In this document: in pieces, positions 61,721 through 64,000 of the stretch | Layout: each line of letters opens with the position of its first letter | How positions within the stretch are numbered: the first letter of the stretch is position 1 | Origin: Planobacterium oryzisoli | GTDB lineage: Bacteria; Bacteroidota; Bacteroidia; Flavobacteriales; Weeksellaceae | Direction of reading: 5' to 3' | Assembly: GCF_015354315.1 (NCBI RefSeq) | Contig: NZ_JADKYY010000003.1 | Span: forward strand, 159,860 to 223,859 | DNA length: 64,000 nt | Notes under the pieces: generated by a model | The model's input: only the letters and a program-made list of their open reading frames with translations | Told to the model about the DNA's origin: nothing | Databases searched by the model: none | Position numbers and translations under genes: made by a program

Positions 61721-63856
61721 ATGAAAAGATTACTTTTATTATGTACATTCCTTTTAAGCTTCATTCAAATGAGAGCGGACGAAGGTATGTGGCTAATGAT
61801 GCTCGTTAAGAGATTAAACGGTCAGGATCTTCAAAAGAAAGGTCTTAAACTTACCGCGGAAGAAATTTACTCCGTTAACCAGTCCAGCCTTAAGGACGCA
61901 ATTGTACAGTTCGGAGGAGGATGTACCGCAGAGATGGTCTCCAAAGAAGGGCTTCTATTTACCAACCACCACTGTGGATACGGTCAGATCGCTGCACTTT
62001 CCACACCGGAAAAAGACCACCTTACCAACGGTTTCTGGGCAATGAAAAAAAGCGAGGAACTTCCTGCAAAAGGACTTTCTGTGCGTTTCCTTGTACGTAT
62101 GGACGATGTAACGCAGCGCATCAACTCCAAACTCAATAACGCAATGTCCGCCAAAGAGCGCAGAGACATCATTGAGGCTGAATCCAAGCTGATTCAGCAG
62201 GAAAACTCTGAAAACGGAAAATACGTAGTTACTGTTCGTGATTTCTACAACGGAAACGAATTCTACTATTTTGTATACCAGGATTATAAAGACGTTCGTC
62301 TGGTAGGAACACCACCGAACTCCATCGGAAAATTTGGAGGGGACACCGACAACTGGGAGTGGCCAAGACACACGGGAGACTTCTCTGTATTCCGCGTCTA
62401 CTCGGATGCAAACGGTAACCCTGCAGAATATTCTCCAAACAATGTACCTTTAAAACCTAAGCACCATTTACCGGTATCACTAAAACCGTTCAAGCCTGGA
62501 GATTTTTCTATGATTGTAGGGTATCCGGGACGTACCAACCGCTACATGACTTCCTACGGAATTGACCAGTTGGTAAACAAAGACTATCCGGCCTGGGTCG
62601 AAGCCTCTAAGACGGCTATGGACGTAATGAAATGGTACATGGATAAAGACCAGGCCACTAAATTAAACTACGCCTCCCAATATGCTTCGGTAGCCAACTA
62701 CTGGAAAAACAGAGCAGGTACGATCGAATCTGTGAACAAAAACGGTACGATTCAGGACAAACAGAAAGTAGAGGAAGTATACCAGCAGTGGGCGGAAAAA
62801 GAAGCAAACCGCGAACTGTATGGAAACGTACTGAGCGATATGAAGGACTACTACGCCCAGACCTCTGCGCGTGGCATTGAAAGAAACTACGCGGCGCAGA
62901 TGACCCGTAACGCGAAGTATATTCCGTACGCCATCAACCTTTCCTCAATGTTTAAGTCGTATATGGCTGAGAGTGATGCGGCCAAGAAAGCAGAGCTTAA
63001 AAAGACCATCGCTTCACGTATCTCTTCTATGTATGAGAAGTTCAACCCGGCCCTAGAACAGCAGATGCTCAAGGCTATGGTTTCTCTATATGCGCAAAAG
63101 GTACCGGCAGCAGCCTACGCTCCTTCCCTGTATACGATTAATCCAGCGCTTTTGGACGATGTAGCCAAGAACAGCATTTTTGCTACCGAGGCAAGTGCAA
63201 TGGCATTTTTAAATAATCCGGACGCAGAGAAACTCTCTAGGGATGCACTGCTTAAAATAGCAAACAACTACGCTACCGATTCGCGCCAGGCAGCAGACAA
63301 ATATGTGGAACTGGATGATAAGTTTTCTGTCAGCAACCGTCTGTTCTTTGACGGTCTTAGAAAATCCCATCCAAACAAAGAGTTCTATCCGGATGCGAAT
63401 TCCACGATGCGGATAACCTTCGGTAAAATTTCCACGCTCCCATTCAGAGACGATCGGAACTACCACGGGGTAACGAACAATTTCTATACGGATCTGGACG
63501 GTACGGTAGCCAAGTACAAGAAAGGCGATGAGGAGTTTGATCTTCCGCAGCGACTGATTGATCTGAATGCCAAAAGAGACTACGGACAGTATGCCGATCC
63601 TGCGGGGTACCTTCCAGTGAATTTCCTTAGTGACCACGACATCACCGGAGGGAACTCAGGTTCTCCAATTATGAACGGAAACGGAGAACTCATCGGACTT
63701 GCATTCGACGGAAACTCCGAGGCGCTTTCTGGAGACATCGTATTTGAAGAAGAATGGCAAAAGACCATCAACGTTGATGCGCGCTATGTGCTTTGGGTAA
63801 TCGACAAGTTTGCCGGAGCAGGCCACCTCGTTGAGGAAATGACCATCGTTAAATAA
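61721..63856 (+). CDS. dpp7: S46 family dipeptidyl-peptidase 7
   Basis: Exported serine peptidase that removes dipeptides from oligopeptides. It has a signal peptide in the first 23 residues (ends MRA-DEGMW). Catalytic residues are H83/H84 in FTNHHCGYGQ, D220 in RHTGDFSVF and S646 in GGNSGSP. Residue 664, eighteen after the Ser, is Gly in AFDGN. DPP11-type enzymes, which prefer Asp/Glu, carry Arg there, so this should be the DPP7 type that prefers hydrophobic P1 residues. Start at ATG 61721 (711 residues). It fits a peptide-fermenting or proteolytic lifestyle. Confidence 0.94.
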   Translation: MKRLLLLCTFLLSFIQMRADEGMWLMMLVKRLNGQDLQKKGLKLTAEEIYSVNQSSLKDAIVQFGGGCTAEMVSKEGLLFTNHHCGYGQIAALSTPEKDHLTNGFWAMKKSEELPAKGLSVRFLVRMDDVTQRINSKLNNAMSAKERRDIIEAESKLIQQENSENGKYVVTVRDFYNGNEFYYFVYQDYKDVRLVGTPPNSIGKFGGDTDNWEWPRHTGDFSVFRVYSDANGNPAEYSPNNVPLKPKHHLPVSLKPFKPGDFSMIVGYPGRTNRYMTSYGIDQLVNKDYPAWVEASKTAMDVMKWYMDKDQATKLNYASQYASVANYWKNRAGTIESVNKNGTIQDKQKVEEVYQQWAEKEANRELYGNVLSDMKDYYAQTSARGIERNYAAQMTRNAKYIPYAINLSSMFKSYMAESDAAKKAELKKTIASRISSMYEKFNPALEQQMLKAMVSLYAQKVPAAAYAPSLYTINPALLDDVAKNSIFATEASAMAFLNNPDAEKLSRDALLKIANNYATDSRQAADKYVELDDKFSVSNRLFFDGLRKSHPNKEFYPDANSTMRITFGKISTLPFRDDRNYHGVTNNFYTDLDGTVAKYKKGDEEFDLPQRLIDLNAKRDYGQYADPAGYLPVNFLSDHDITGGNSGSPIMNGNGELIGLAFDGNSEALSGDIVFEEEWQKTINVDARYVLWVIDKFAGAGHLVEEMTIVK

Positions 63857-63881
63857 TTTCTTTTTATTATAAAACATAAGA

Positions 63882-63914
63882 AGCCGTCTCAATACTAAAT
63901 TGAGGCGGTTTTTT
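63882..63914 (+). terminator. dpp7 terminator
   Basis: A 12-bp stem (63882-63893 with 63899-63910, two G-U pairs, loop ACTAA) followed by T. Confidence 0.8.
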
Positions 63915-63934
63915 CATTTTAGGAGGTTTTAGTG

Positions 63935-63965
63935 TTGTATAATTAGGAGGTATTTTGTATCTTTA
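63935..63965 (+). promoter_or_regulatory. Promoter of the gene at the right edge
   Basis: TTG (63935-63937), 20-base spacer, TATCTTTA (63958-63965, one mismatch). Two copies of TTAGGAGGT flank the -33 element. Confidence 0.5.
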
Positions 63966-63983
63966 TTACTGATAATCAACAAG

Positions 63984-64000
63984 ATGCGACCTACTTTCAA
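63984..64000 (+). CDS. Start of a gene cut by the window edge
   Basis: An ATG at 63984 follows a promoter-like element by about 18 bases and opens the frame MRPTF. Too little is present to name it. Confidence 0.4.

Noticed and set aside
1..64000. CRISPR arrays, insertion sequences, prophage or defence genes
   Set aside because: Looked for regularly spaced repeats, transposase or integrase motifs and nuclease-rich gene sets. None seen; only the short scar-like block at 10.7-11.2 kb hints at past mobile DNA.

Overview
The window is a stretch of core chromosome from a member of the Bacteroidota, most likely a flavobacterium of the Chryseobacterium/Weeksellaceae kind. The placement rests on four things: protein families typical of Flavobacteriia (DUF4271, DUF4293, DUF4296, DUF3078, DUF3127, DUF6146-like, S46 dipeptidyl-peptidase, GH3, Rho with a long disordered insertion); promoters of the Bacteroidetes form TTTG-N19-21-TAnnTTTG; start codons that almost never carry a Shine-Dalgarno sequence; and gene content rich in lipoproteins and outer-membrane barrels. 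No species call is possible from the sequence alone. I see no prophage, insertion sequence, CRISPR array or recognisable defence system.

Layout. 0.1-9.8 kb: lipoprotein MsrB, a DUF445 membrane protein, pyrD, glyS, sufS, a small lipoprotein, a TonB-dependent-receptor-like barrel and aat. 9.8-11.2 kb: a DUF3127 protein with an SSB-like acidic tail, three tRNA genes (Leu-UAG, Gly-GCC, Leu-UAA), then a 470-base gene-free stretch that looks like an old insertion or deletion scar. 11.2-16.2 kb: an NAD(P)-binding/DUF2867 protein and a mutL-rhomboid-EEP phosphatase operon. 16.2-20.2 kb: the haem operon hemA-hemC-hemD-hemE (minus strand). 20.3-26.0 kb: the divergent rod-shape operon mreB-mreC-mreD-pbp2-rodA. 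26.1-28.4 kb: a response regulator/histidine kinase pair. 28.5-32.3 kb: oligopeptidase B with a small partner, then a second hemD-like gene behind DUF4271. 32.4-35.8 kb: GT2 glycosyltransferase, DUF4296 lipoprotein, tgt and an LptF/G permease. 35.8-41.2 kb: birA, rsfS, ftsH, a LUD protein, cdsA and psd. 41.2-48.3 kb: a coiled-coil lipoprotein, a CPA2 antiporter, an MsbA-like ABC exporter, DUF4293 and rho. 48.5-55.9 kb: superoxide dismutase, GH3, TolC, SprT-like, mannose-1-phosphate guanylyltransferase, DUF3078 and a second rhomboid. 56.1-63.9 kb: gdhA, a YkgJ Cys-cluster protein, a group-3 truncated haemoglobin, a ChaA-type antiporter, DUF6122, hflX, SemiSWEET and a DPP7-type S46 peptidase. 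A further gene just begins at the right edge.

Functionally the window covers envelope growth and export (Mre/PBP2/RodA, CdsA/Psd, LptG, MsbA-like, TolC), haem synthesis, protein quality control (FtsH, HflX, RsfS, Aat) and peptide use (OpB, DPP7). The observations most worth follow-up are: a MutL whose C-terminal endonuclease motifs appear lost; a Tgt lacking the zinc cysteines; interlocking divergent promoters for rho and DUF4293, the latter predicted to give a leaderless mRNA; a DUF3127 protein ending like SSB; and the unexplained block between the tRNA cluster and the gene at 11160. Coordinates of small sites were counted by hand.
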